A DNA stretch of 64,000 nt from assembly GCF_004027225.2 (NCBI RefSeq), contig NC_044277.2, positions 132,462,057-132,526,056 of the forward strand, written 5' to 3'. Source of the DNA: Strigops habroptila. Lineage: Eukaryota > Chordata > Aves > Psittaciformes > Psittacidae. The notes below the pieces were generated by a model. It had not been told where the DNA came from. It did not search any database and was given only the letters and a program-made list of their open reading frames with translations. How positions within the stretch are numbered: the stretch's first letter is position 1; the number at the start of each line of letters is the position of its first letter. A program made the position numbers and the translations under genes. This document shows, piece by piece, positions 48,401 through 61,500 of the stretch.

Positions 48401-51400
48401 CATAACCGGGGCTCTAAATTGTGGCTGCCTTAAGGAGTATCTGAAGAGATGTGGGGACTCACCATGCTGACGGGAGGGGAGGGTGGCTCTAGCTGGAAGC
48501 CACCTGAGCCACGAGTGGAGATCTTCCTACAGAGAGGAAATAAAAAATCCCAAAGCCAAAGCCAAACCACGCTGCATCTGACAGCCCCCTGCAACTCTGC
48601 CAAAGGTGGTGTGGAGAAGGGCAGGAATGGTGGCGGGAGAAGCCCCTTGCTATCCCCTGCCCCGCTGGCTCCTCCACCAGGCCGAGCGGCTGCGGGGCTG
48701 GGCCAGTGCGGTGCCCGCGGGGCGCCCTCCCCGCGGCCTAGCATGGCACTGGGCTGCCGGCCCACCGGTTCGGGATGGGACTTCCACCGGGATAGGCAGC
48801 CGCTTCGAGGCACACCTGTGCTGGAGCACCCAGTCGGGTGCCAGCTCAGACCCACAGGACCTCGCCACGACTCCTTCCAGCTCTCGGGCGCAGACAGGGC
48901 TCGCCTTTGGGTGTTTTGGTTTTACCCCTCGGCCCATTTCATCCTCCTCTTTGGGTTTTTGCGGGCAGGCAGCGGGTGAGAAGGGAGGTGCGTTGCCGTG
49001 CGGGAGCGCGCACCTGAGACGGGCCCCGTGTACCCTCGCCCTGGCTGTCGGGTGTGCGTGTGACCACACACATGCCTCTCGCCTCGCCACACGTTGAGTT
49101 CATCCTGAGGGTCGTGCTGGAACAAGGAGTGCTCCAGGGGAGAGTGGGGCGCCCCTCAGCCGCAGGATGGAGTTCCCATTGGTCGTCTCCCACCCCCAGG
49201 CACATCCCATCTCTGGCTTGGGGAAAGCCTCCTTCTCGCACGGATGGGATCCTGCGGGGACAGCCCTGGGGACACGCTTCAGGAGGAGAACCGCACCATC
49301 TGCACGGATCTGCGATCAGTTTCGGGCAGAAAGAGGCAGCTGGAGTCGGCTGAGCCCTCAGCACTGCTTAAATGCCCTTCGTCCATGTCGTCGGTGCTCC
49401 CAGTACCAACCACCTCCCAGCAGAAAGTTACTCGATACTGTGATATGATCCCATGTTCTCCAATTAGCTTTACATTTCACCAAGCACACACATTTCTGTT
49501 AAAAATTTATTTGGTAAAAACCCCCAGTAAAACTGGGGTCTAGAAAATGCTTTCTAGCGCCTAGGGTCCATTTCTCAGGTACATGTAATACATGCTGTCT
49601 TTAATAACAAGAGACATTTGCTACTCTTCATGTCAGATGGAACTAATGTCTTTCCATCCATACCGTGAACACATTCTCTAAATAGGAATTATACAGTATT
49701 TTCCTTTAAACATAACACCAGCCAAATGCAGACTAGCTGATAACTTGCATCTCTGGGTGAGTATATTACTCCCTTCATTTTTGCTGAATCATGAATTTTC
49801 CCAAAAGCTTATTGTATTTTATGTCTTCTTTAGATAAGCACTTACATATGTGGCCCTGTTGAAGGCTAAATCCCATTCTTACATACGCGACAGCTGACTG
49901 TACTTCCAAGATGTTATTTACTCTGGGCTCAGCTTTAGTACTGCGTTTGAGGCTGGTGTTTCATCAGGAAAGGCAGGACCAGAGTCGGTCCGGAATTAAC
50001 CTGCAATCAGTGCACTCCCGCAGCTCCCATCGGCTCATGCCTGGGCTTAGAGCTTCTCATCTGGGATATGGACTCCATCTGCCCGAGCGCACCGAACTGG
50101 GGATCCTTGAGGGTGGCGGTCAGCTGGAGCCCCAGCACCGCCTAGCATTTCCACCCTATGTCTGTCCCCGCACCCAGGCACGGGAGTGGATGAGCGGGCA
50201 CAGGCTCTTCCATTCTCTCCAGGGGCCGGAGGTACGGGGGAGAGGGAAAGAGCAGGCACGGCCTCAGCCCAGCAAAAGCAGCCCTCCTGCAGTGCTGGGA
50301 GCCTTCTGAGAGAGATACCCGGGGAGAAGGAACCAGGCTGGTGCCAAGGAGATGGAGCAGAGCTCAGGGCATACGCCAAGGTTCCCACGCTCGGAAGACA
50401 ATTCGCAACATCCCGGGAGCCAAAGTATATTTAGTCCAATAATGGTACTGAGAAAAGGGAGTGTTTTCACAGCAACCTCTCTGACATGCGAAATAATGAG
50501 CGGCGAAACAATAAAGGTTAGTCTCTAGTCGGGCATGCCCCCTGCTCTCCCGGCGCAGATACCTAAGGGAAGAAATTCCCCCGGCCCCTTGCACGCAATC
50601 CGGGGCCGCCTTCCTGCAGATGTGGCTGCCCTGGTGCCAGCTAGCGAGTATCCCGCTCCGAGCCGCTTCCTCCCCATTGTGGGGAAGATACTCGCTGCCT
50701 GCCAGTAATTACCAATTGTCATCCACTTTCACAAGACCATATTTCTTTGCAATTTCTCTTGCCGAGTGTGGGGACTACGTCAAATCATCTGTCATCTGCC
50801 GGTGCAGCCCGCTGCCACCCCACCCCCCTAAAAAGAAAATAAAAGAAAGAAAAGAAGAAGAAATTCCCAGCTGGATGTAACATAAAGCAACATCTCGTAG
50901 GTGGTGTCGCAAGGGAAACAAAAAGGTTGATGTGCCTTTGCTCAGCTATATCCGCAGGACACCGGTTCTCCCTGTTCTCAGGTCAACAAATTCTCACCCC
51001 AGGGGCTCTCTCTATCTGGAAAAATCCAGAACGGCGTGTGGACACGGATCCAGGCTGAAACCTGTGTGCGCAGCCATGAGAAGCTGGCCATGATAAGTGG
51101 GTCGGGCCCGGGCTGCGGGGACAAGGCAGCGGCCCCGGCGGGGATGGGGAGAGCCCTGGAGGAGCTGGGGCACATCCCGGGGCCCCGGGACTGGAGCCCA
51201 CCTGCTGTGGGGGGAACACCTCGCTTCCGGTCCCATAACCCGCCAGGAAGTTTTACCCACAAGGAATAATTCCGCTATGAGGTGGTGAAGGCACGAACAG
51301 ACACGTCATCACCACTTTGGGTGATGTAAATTTTTGGCTAATAAAGAAGAGGGAGCTTGTCTGACCTATTAATTTTAGCGGGAGGCTGGAGGGAGGCGGG

Positions 51401-53500
51401 TTCCGCGTCTGTGGCTACCCTGGGGGTCACTAAAAGAGAGGTCAGAAGTTTGTGCTGAGGTTCCTAGGAAGTTTGGAACCTGTCTAGATAATCAAGTAGC
51501 CGTCATTTCATAACGCGCTTTCAGTCAAGCTCTCATCTTTGTTAGGATGGCAAGACCATAGCAAAAGGAAAAACAAAAGTCCACTGTAGCTGGGAAGACG
51601 ACATTATGTATGCGGCTATCCCAGTGAGAGAATTAAGATTAAGTTGCATTTATTGGGGGTTAGTGTGTGTGATGGTTTGTACTACTTTTTAAACAATAAC
51701 CACAGGATCGAAACCTTAAAAACTGTGAGCAAGAATATCCCAGCTGCCATAAAAGCTGTCTATATATAAAAAGAGAATCCCATATAAGTCCACAGCGGAA
51801 ACCGGTTAGCAACTATCCTCTGCCCGTTTGCAAACATCAAATGTTCCTGCCATATGTCCGTTCTTATTTGTATACCAGCTAAGAAACCTGAAACGTATAT
51901 ATGAGATATTAAAACGAAACATGAAAGATTTTCTCAGAAATCTGTAAGAGGGGAATGTAGGTCTGAGGCGGGGGTTAAAGGAAGTAAAAAACCCCGAGTG
52001 ATGCTATTGCCAAGAACTTTAATATTGAACAACACAGCTGAAGCTTTTATCACGGTACGAAATTTACAGCCTAATAATTCAAACCTGCGTGCTCATAGCA
52101 AGATGTCTCTTTCCATTTCTGGGTACCCAAAGGGGTCATTTTGCTTTCCGAGGTGAGGAGCATCCCTCCAAGCCAGGAAAGTCTTTGGGAACGGCAGGTG
52201 ATCGGCAATGTGAGAGAAAAGGCAGAGGAAGAGGAAAGAAAAGATGGTAGCTTTTTAGGACCTTGTAGAGATATCTTATACTTAGAAATCGAGATGTGGC
52301 CTCGTTAGAAGTCACTGAAGTAATAAACCGACAAGGAAGCTCCTGCCTAGTAAAAAGGAACCCGGAGAAAAACTTGTGGGCTGGAAGAACAGTAGTTTGA
52401 GTCTTCACAAAGTGCAGGATTCCTCCGTGGCTCCCCCTCCGCATCCTTTGGGCAGGTGGTGGGGATTCTCGTATCTCAGCTGCCACAGGATTAGGTACCA
52501 GCTAAGATGCTGGAAGTGATCTGAACTCCTTGGGAAAAGAAGAAAGGTGGAATGGGAGGAGACCACCAGATTTGGAAAACATCCTCCGGCTCTCCACAAA
52601 ATTGGAGCAATGCTGGCACTGGGTCCCACTGCAGCTTGGAAACGCATTTCGTGCCCAAGGAGAAGCCACTTATTACACGGGGGTAGCCTGGCACCCCCGG
52701 CATGGGAGGGTCGGTCGCTAAGATGCCAACACATGGTTCAAAGCTCAAGATCAACGCCTCCCCTTCCTCTTTCCCACTTTCCCCGCTCCTCCGTCCTCTC
52801 CCCGAAACACACGGGATAAATGAAGACACGAATTTCCGCTGTGGCACCAGGAAAGCCTGGAGTCGAGCTCTCCCGTGTGTCTTTAGCCAGCCCCCCCCCC
52901 ATCCCGTCTTTCCTGCCTACCCCTGCCGAGATCTGGAACACAGAAAGGATCAGAAAGGGTTTCGGGTAAGCTCGGGTGTCCGCCGTCCCGCCGGGAGCGG
53001 CGGGTGGCAGCGCCCCGCGTGTTCCGTCTTGCTCGGGTGGCTCCGCCGGCGCCGGGGTAGGCTCCGGTCCTCTACTAGCGATAACCGTCAGGTATTTGCA
53101 AGGGTAAACAGAGCCCCGGAGGCTGCAGGGGAAGGTGGGTATCATTGCCGCAGTTTCAAGCACCGCCCGTGGCAAAGGGAGCGAGGCACCAGGCGGAGCA
53201 GTACGACGGGCTGCGGGGTCGTGGGGCTGATGCCGGCCGGGGGCCGGTCCCGCCGGGGCAGGACCCGGGCGGGGCACCAGGAGCCTCCAATGGGGGCGAG
53301 CGGGGGCCGCGCCGCGGGGCGCCGCCATCCGCGGTCCCGGCTCCGCGCTCCGCGACGGCGGCTCGGCGGGGCGGTGGCAGCGCTCCGAGGCGGCCGGAGG
53401 AGAGGAATGAAGAAGAGGGGAGCGGTTTGTCCGAGGAGTCGGGGTAAGCGCCTTCCCGCGGGGCGGAGGAGGTCGGGGTGCAATTGCTAGGGTTTCCCAC
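48401..53500. other. HOXA13-EVX1 interval, GC-rich blocks
   Basis: GC-rich blocks occur at about 48430-49400, 50080-50330, 51080-51250 and, CpG-rich, 52960-53480. Open frames of 100-260 codons occur on both strands, but none shows a known domain, homeobox or convincing splice structure. The 52960-53480 block looks like an unassigned CpG island. Confidence 0.4.
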
Positions 53501-56500
53501 TAGATGTCTGCACAGCTAGTGATAGTTGAAGGCTCTGTCCTTTTCCGGGTGTATCCCCCGGAGCCCGACCCTCCAGCCTCTTGACGTCCGCACCCCCTTT
53601 AGAAATTAAATCCCTTTCCTCCTACCATTCCCTCCCCCCCTTTTTGTTTTCCTTTGTTTCCTTTTTCTTTAAAGAGCATTCTGGAGCTTAGGCTGGAATA
53701 AAATACGGATTTCTCCACAGAGAAAGCTCTCTGGTCTACGACTCATGCACTTGGAATCCTTTTATGACCTCTGATGTGTTTAAATAACACGGTAAAACTG
53801 TGCACACACCTCGGATTAAACTTTAATCATCCCAAGTCAAGGACATCCAGGTGGTAAATGACTTTACTTTGACATTTCTACTTTAGAACAATATATTATC
53901 CCAGTCGCAGGTCAGAGAGACGTTCCCAGTCTTTTCACCCTTAGAAGCACAAACATGCTTTTACCTACAGAGATTAGAAACTCGTACGTTCTGTTACCTT
54001 CTAAAATACAAAATAAATTAAAAAAAAAAGAAAAGAAAAGAAAAGAAAAGGTATAACCAATCCCCAAAATCAACGCTATCGGGATTCTGATTCTATCAGG
54101 TACCTACAGACTCCCCGTAGGACATTGAAAACGTTCCTCGTTGTTAAGCACCGCTCTGCCTCTCCTGGGCTATGTGCGTGCATAATGATCCATACAGGAA
54201 TCTAGACAAGTTTTCTTACACGTGTGTGCGTATGTGCCCTTCCTGCGAAAAGTTGTGCGGTAGTTGATTGCTTTAAGCAAAAAAAATAAATCCTCTGCAG
54301 ACTTTCTCTGTGGTTCCGGTGCAGTGCGGGCACCCCCTGCGAGCCCAAAGTGAGCTTGGGTCCTCGGGAACAAAAAGCCCTAACAAATAATGTAGATACG
54401 TTTAAGAGAAATCTGGAACTCTTTATTTGCTCCACTGCTAGCACCTGGTTTTAAGTCGGACAACTTTGGGTGAAGACATACAAAAGAGAGGGATTTGTGG
54501 GCCTTTTTATTGTCAATCAAAGTTAGTGACAACTAAGTTTTGCGTTGATTTTTATCAACGGATCCCTGCTCAGCCTAGGCATATGCTTGTCTTGGAAGCT
54601 GTGGAGCGCAGGGAGCTAAAGCCAAGACTTTTGCATGGAGTTTTAGGTCCTGGGCTCAGTTATAGGAAAGGCCTAAGCATGGGAAATCCCATCCTTTCTT
54701 ATTCTTTTTAATCTCCTCTTTGACTGTGACTTTACGCCCGCTATGGAAAGAAAAAAAAAAAAAGGAAAAAAAATTAAATACGAGATAAATTTTAAGGGAA
54801 ACTGACGGGAGGGAGGCGGGCTCGGGCTTTTGGTTTTGAGGGGGGAGGTTAGAAGCAGGCCCATGTAAGTAGCACAGTCTTATGGGGAAAGGGGAGAGAT
54901 TTCTGCTCCACTCGGGTGTGGGGGCAAGTTCAATTCCTCGGGAACTTGCGACCTTCGCAGCATAAAAAGCAAGAGAGTGAACGGTCAGCCAGTCCGCGAC
55001 ACACGGCAGGAGAACTGAGAAGAGCATCGACATCTTCTTCCCGGGGTCTGCTCCAGCCCCATGAAGTGCGGAAGGTGCCACGCTGCTCCCGGCTCCCCGC
55101 TGCTGGCACAGAGACCTGGGGCCGTGCACGGACCTTGCCACACGCCTGAGACTTTACTCCCCTAATTTCCAGAATTTTGGAGGCGTTGAGTGAGAAAAAA
55201 AATCTTCACAAAATTTCTGGGAATTTGGTGAATTGTAGGAGAGAAAAGCACCGCTCCTGCTCCCTCCCGATACGTCTGGGCTGGGCCAGGCGAAGTTATT
55301 GCTTTACGGACTGTTCCTCTTGAGTGGAGATAAATCTGGGCGAAGGAGACCCGGTCGCCATAATCGCGGCTCCTTGAAGGACAAAAGGCTGTTATTTTTT
55401 TTCTTCTCTAAAATTCCCGAGTCTAACTATTTAACTGTCCGCTCTCTCCTCCGCTTCTAATTATGAACTCAAGATGTTTAATGTTGGAAAAATACATCAG
55501 TTGTTTTATACCCGGACAGAGCCTTTGCTTGTGAAACTCACTTCTAAAAAAAAAAAAAAAAAAAAGAATCTGGAAATAATTAACTCGTACAGTTGAGAAC
55601 ATTATGTTTCTTATACTGTAAAAGTGTCCTTACACCTTTACAAGACGTTACAGAGGACTTACTCAACTAATTGAAACTGTTATATAGCAGCGTTATGTAT
55701 TCAACATACTCGTTACATTTCATCTTTATGGACTAAGAGTTTTATTCCTTTCACAGTCTTGCAATTTTTTTTTCCCCCAGCAGCCGGTCGTTTAATCTGC
55801 AAGAAGGAGAGACACTCGAAAAGCTGCGTAAAGAGAAGCAATTTAGTGTTATTTTCTCTATAGTGGGGTGAGACGGATCACACCATCACCGACAGAGTAT
55901 CGGAAAAGGAGGTAGCTCGGAAAATACGAGAGCCAAAATTTTCTCCCCTATTCCAACACCCCGGGGAGCAATATAGATACGTGTCCGGGATACTCTCTAC
56001 TAGCTGGATTGGGTGGTGGGACCTCTTGCTTTTCCCCTCCCCCTAAAAAAAAGAGGGAGAAATAATGATGATGATGGTGATAATAATAATACTAATAATA
56101 AAAGGGAGCTTCTTCAGATGCATCTTTGAGCTGGGGAAGTGGAGTGAGCGAAGCCGAGTGGGCAGTGAGATGCACCCATTCCACTGAGCACCAGCGCTGG
56201 GTGGCGACGGGCAGCCCCTGTTGCCGGCTGACCACAGGGATAACCCTCGCGTGGGTCCTGGAGGGCACGGCACCGCTGAGCATCTGCGTGTGAGTGTGTG
56301 TGCATAAGTGAGTGTGCACTCACAAGGAGCAGCGGGATCGCGGCTCCTCGGGGTCCCACGTATGATCCTTTCCCCTTCCATGTCCCCTGCCCATTCTCTC
56401 GCCTCTCTTCAATGTCTCTTTCCCGGCCGAGGCGGCTTTCTCCCGCAGACAGTTTGTCCTTCATGCTGGTCGCCAACGAGCCCACAAGGAACCGTTTTCA

Positions 56501-58500
56501 CTGCTCCCACCAGTGTCACGCCTTCGGGAGCTGATGGAGACTTTTGTTCCGCCTGGAATAACTAGCGCTTACACAGGCTGACACAAATGCCCGATTCACG
56601 GGGCGGCCGGAACAGGGACCAGGATGTGGCTGCGCTCTGGGCTCGGATTTGTGCTGAAGACACAGTCCTACAATTATTACATTATGTTATTTTCAGCGCA
56701 GAGGGCAGGAGCTACTTCAGATTAACAAATTCTTCTCCCGCCCCAAGAAAAATTTGCGCAGCTGATATTTAAAGGCAGAGCCTGGCATATGAAGAAGAAA
56801 GGCAGACTGAAAACTTGAAATCTTCTAGTGGCAGGAAGGGTCACTTATAGGAGAGAGGTACGTGCATATTCTCTCTCTCGCGTGTAGGAGCCAATACACC
56901 CAAACACTCACCCCTGTGCTTGTAGGTGATGGGGAGTGTGGAGTTTGAAAAGATGTTTTATGAAGAAGTGCTCCAGGGCAGTGCTGCAGTTTCAAACCTA
57001 CAAGCGAGGCTTCCCGCCCAGAAATCAGCCAGCATCCTTGTCCTTTCCTTCGGCAGTCAGAGCAAGGAACCGTCCCGGTGAGCCGGAGATAAACCTGCCG
57101 CTATAGGCTCGTCCTATTCTGTAGCCCCGACTATTACTTGACTGCGGCGGCGGGCGGGACGCGGAGCCGCGCAGGTGCCGCTGCGCAGGGCCCGACCCCG
57201 CTCCCCGCGGCTCCCCACGCAGGGCCCGGCTGCGGGCGGCAGGTGATGCGGAGAGTGCGGCCGCCGAACCATGTGCGCTGCACTCATCGGCGCTGTCTCC
57301 TCTCGACAGATGGGATGTACGATCGTTGCCGACTGAAGGCTTCCCCACAGCCCCGCTCCCTCTCCCCGTTTCTCCTTCCCTCCCTCCCGGCCGCTCCTCC
57401 CGAGGTCCTTCGCTGGTTTCAATAAAAGGCAAGGATCTAATCTTTCTCTCCTTCAAATCAAAGACGTGTTACGATTGGACGGAACGTGGGGCAGCTGGGG
57501 TATTTTCAAATATATTTCCAAACAACACGCAGCCGAGAAGCCCAAAGTTTCTCGGGAAGCGAGCATTGTCTAGTAAAACAATGACGGTAAATAAATCAGT
57601 CATCGGGGTCCCCGTCGGGATCCTGCCGGGATTTAACCCGCGTGGGTGACTCGCCTTTGCCGGCTCTCTACTCATTAGAAAGTTAATAGGAGGCGCCGGG
57701 GATTTACCCCGGGGTGGCGGAAGAGGGGGAACAGGCTTTCCAAGGCCCAGGCACCAGGGAGAGCTTTGCGAACAGCCGCCTGGTAGGCGGGGCTGCGAGC
57801 GGCGGGGAAGCCCGTGGGCACCGCACCGCGCCCGGCCCGCCCGCTTCGGGAACGGGCAGCAGCGTGGGGCTCTGCCCGGACCATCGCCGCCGCGTCGGGG
57901 CTGGGCGGGCTGTGTGCTCACGTTTTTTTTTCTCTCTCCCTTTTTTAAATTTTTATTGTTTTTTCTCAGAAGGTTAAGCGGGTACACAGTAAGATTTATA
58001 GGCCTCTGTGAAAATGTGAAAATTAAAACAAGTCTTTCAGGCATAAAATACACTCCCGAAATAAACTTTCTAGGTTTATTTGCTCAATTTTTAGTTGATA
58101 AACTCCATATTACTCCGAAGGGAGAAACTTCTCTCGCTTACTGTGTGCACAAGGTAGGATTTACACTTGCACAGAGGAATCATATTCGGAAAGAGACGGT
58201 AAAGTCCTTTTGAAGGTGATCTTTTCAGCCCCATAGCCGACTGTCCCCCTAGAACAGCGTGAATTTTCTGCTGCTTTGGTTAAAGGGAAGCGAAAAAGTT
58301 ATATGGCCTCCACCGCGGCTTCAGTTGAAAAGTTTTGCATGAAAGACGGAGAGATTAGAGCTAGATTTTCTGCTGGAAAGCTTGGAGTGCTGCACAGTCC
58401 CGACGGTTTACTAGTCAGTATGCTTTTTACTGCAGAGCTCGTGTGCTCTATCGAAAGCCGTTCCTTGAGGGGTATTTTTTGCACTGGGTTTAATTTTTAA
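53501..58500. other. HOXA13-EVX1 interval, mixed DNA with CpG-rich blocks
   Basis: A second CpG-rich cluster lies at about 57040-57420 and 57640-57910, with AT-rich DNA between. No coding exon is recognised. An AAAAG repeat lies at 54020-54050. Confidence 0.4.
54020..54050 (+). repeat. AAAAG simple repeat
   Basis: An A run followed by four to five AAAAG units. Confidence 0.85.
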
Positions 58501-61500
58501 ATGGTCACTCACTTTAAATCTTGAGAGGATCAAACTCAAGGTATAGCCATTCAGTGAAAAATAACCCACCCCAGCCCTCTACTGTTAATGAACAGAAATT
58601 ATTCCAATTTCATCTCACCCCTCAGAAATATTTTTACTTAGGGAGGGCTGGCTGCTAATTGGGGTGTGCAGTTGCCTTTAATCTCTTACACAGCACTTGG
58701 AACCTACCCAGGATGAATTAAAATAAGCCTGATAAACAAGAAGTAAACATGGCTTCCCAGTAAAACTCGTTTTATGATCACAGCTTGTGTGCCACCTCAA
58801 AATATTAAGTTTAGGTATTGAGGGCATAAAGAATAAAACCCCTTTCCAAAGTCACTAATACTCACATTTGGTACTGTTTTAATCTTCTTTATCAGAAGTA
58901 CAAGTAAGGAATATGTTTTGTTCTAATAAACTGTGGATGGAGTACAAATTTGCATGTTTACATGTACTTTCAAACCCAGAAGTGTTCCCTGAACCTAAGT
59001 AAATATGTCTATTTCTTTCGAAAGCAGATTATCAGATCATCGTCTGTGCAGAAGTGCTCTCTCTCCTTCTGTAGTTCTATTAGTAAGTAGAAAGAGCAGA
59101 GAGCGTATGTGCGTGTGTGTGTTTGTGTGCACAAGCATGTGTACCGGAAGGAGCTCTGCCGCAGTGGTGCAGGCTTTCAGACTTATGCATAGTGAGACGG
59201 ATTGGTTTGTAGGACTCATAGCACAAAAAATCTTCGGTTGAGTAAGCTGTAGATCACGGTTTCGTGATAGCTCAGCCAGTTACCAGAAAAAGAGCCCCTG
59301 GATGTGGAAATGCCCCTGATGAAGCCTGTGTCATATGGCTTGCTGTGCAGAAGTAAACACTGCTCTGAACATCTTGAAGCCTCAAAATCACTGGATCCTC
59401 TTCCCACCAGAGAAAATTAATTGAGTTCCTATAGTAGGAAGCGCCATTTGCTTGTTTGTTTGCTTGTTAGCTGTATTTATAGCCATTCCTATGGAGCTCA
59501 TCTCCTGAGCATCTGCATGCCCACTGGAGCCAGATCTGATTTCCTGAGTGAAGGCCCATCCTTATTCAGTAGCAGCACGTTGGAAATGTCTGCTAAAGAA
59601 GGAATCAACCTGGCTGCAGCTTGTGGTGCTCCTGTTAGGGACCGGAGTCTGCTCCCCTCCCAGGATACTACCACACAGGAGCACAAAACAATTAAATGAG
59701 CCTGAGAGTCATTCGAAATGAGAATGGCGAGGTGAAATGTCCTGTGTTTGTCAAAGGATTTCAGAAAACAGGTGAAGAATTAAGACAGGACTTAATGCTG
59801 TGCATATTGCATGTAAATGAAATATTTAAGCTGCCATTTCATCTCTCCTGTGTGCTTGAACACCTCCAACAGTTCTTTGAACAAATATTTAGTTTCCAAG
59901 CTATAAATTCGTCTTATGCAAAGAGAAAGCTTTTAAGATCTCCAGTTTAAACTCGTTCCTACCACTTGTTGTGTCGCTGAGAATTATCAAACCGGTCAGC
60001 TTACCTTTCCCACGAGTGGTAATTAAAAGAAAGCCAGGGGGTGTGAAGGGCGGGATAAAAGTAAGAATAATAGCATTCAAACAATGGTGAGCTCACAAAT
60101 TGTGATTGGCATCCTTCCTAGCTAATTTCTTTCTTCACTTAATTCCTGATTTCTTTTTTCCAATACCCCTGCAGCAGCTCTGTGTTCATAGTAACCCTGA
60201 AGAATATTAAGAGCCCTTAGTAATGTAATTGTCCGAAAGGAAAATAGTGGAACTGTTAAGGAGAGGAACTGCTACAGTATTCACCAAACTGCCAGAGGAG
60301 TTGTCTAAAATTAGAGCACTTTTTCCACATTCTCTCCTGAGATCTGAGAAAAGTCACAGTACTTTAGTACACTGGGTTGGGATGAGATAAGGTGGGATAG
60401 GAAAGGGAGAGAGGGAAGTAGGATCCTTCTGAAAGTTTTACATGGAGGTAAGTATTCTCCACTTCCAGGGAGGAGAAAGCTGGCCGTGGTGACAGTGAGT
60501 TAGTGGCTTTTGACAGGCAGGTGAGGGGCCCCTTTCCCAGTCTTTAGGGGGAGCGGGAACCTTTCCCAGCGACCCTACACTATTTAGACAGCCTTTATGG
60601 ATGGATAAAGCCGAACATTGGACAGGACTCCCCGAAGGAAAAGAACCTTTCAGTGTAGCCATCAACCTGTCATCACTGCAATAAAGGTGTAACACACAGG
60701 AGTGCTGGTAAGAGCCCAGGGTTTATTTCCTGGCCCTGTCACATGACATGGGGCCAGGGTTACCAAAGGTTACCCCCTCACATGGAAAGGATCAGTAGCC
60801 ATCGGCCCCAGCAGCTGCTTCTCCCTCCTCCTGTCTCGATTTTTTATTCAGCTTATGTGTGTGTCTTGCTAAAAATGCAAACCCAGCAACCCTGTCCAGC
60901 TACAGCCATGTAGATGATGAATCACAAGTTGCCCACAGCCCTGTGACCAGTGACTTGAACACCTTTCTGTACCCACCTCATGTCCCTGGAAGAGTTCCTT
61001 TTCTCATCTGGTGGAGACATATCAGTAGGTTGTATCCCAAAACTGCAATGCTTTTCCAAACAAGTTATTCAGTGTCTTCCAAGCCGGTCCCTCTGCAATG
61101 ATCTGCTTACCCACTCACATGAAATTTAATGTTTTTTTGGCTGGGTATTGCAGTGTCAGACCTTTCATGAGTACTGTGAAACCAGCATCAGGAGTTCTGT
61201 GGGAAAGCTAGACAAAGACTTGGGCTGTGTCATTCCTTGTCGTGCAATTCCTTGTTACATGAGATACACAAGCCCTGTTACAGCCTCCCAGCTCGTGCAT
61301 AGGGGCACCATAAGAGCAATGATGGGGAAGGCCTGGAATCAGGGACATGGAATGGGAATAACCAGAGACTGAAGAATTAATAAGAAAGGCTGTTTTCCAT
61401 AAAATGTTGGTTATGATGGCTCTGCTGTGGCTTCCTCCAGACAGACACTTGTCAGAAAAAACTGTCCTACCCAGGATGTGGGTGTAGGTAAATGGCTTTC

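Noticed and set aside
48606-49097. 163-codon plus-strand frame in a GC-rich block
   Set aside because: No recognisable family and strong frames on the opposite strand; not supportable as a gene.
52702-53490. 262-codon plus-strand frame
   Set aside because: It runs through a CpG island, is arginine/glycine rich, and equal-length frames exist on the other strand. There is no domain or splice support.
60940-60985. Segment resembling part of MIR (CCTGTGACCAGTGACTTGAA)
   Set aside because: The similarity is short and lacks the core; not enough to call a repeat.
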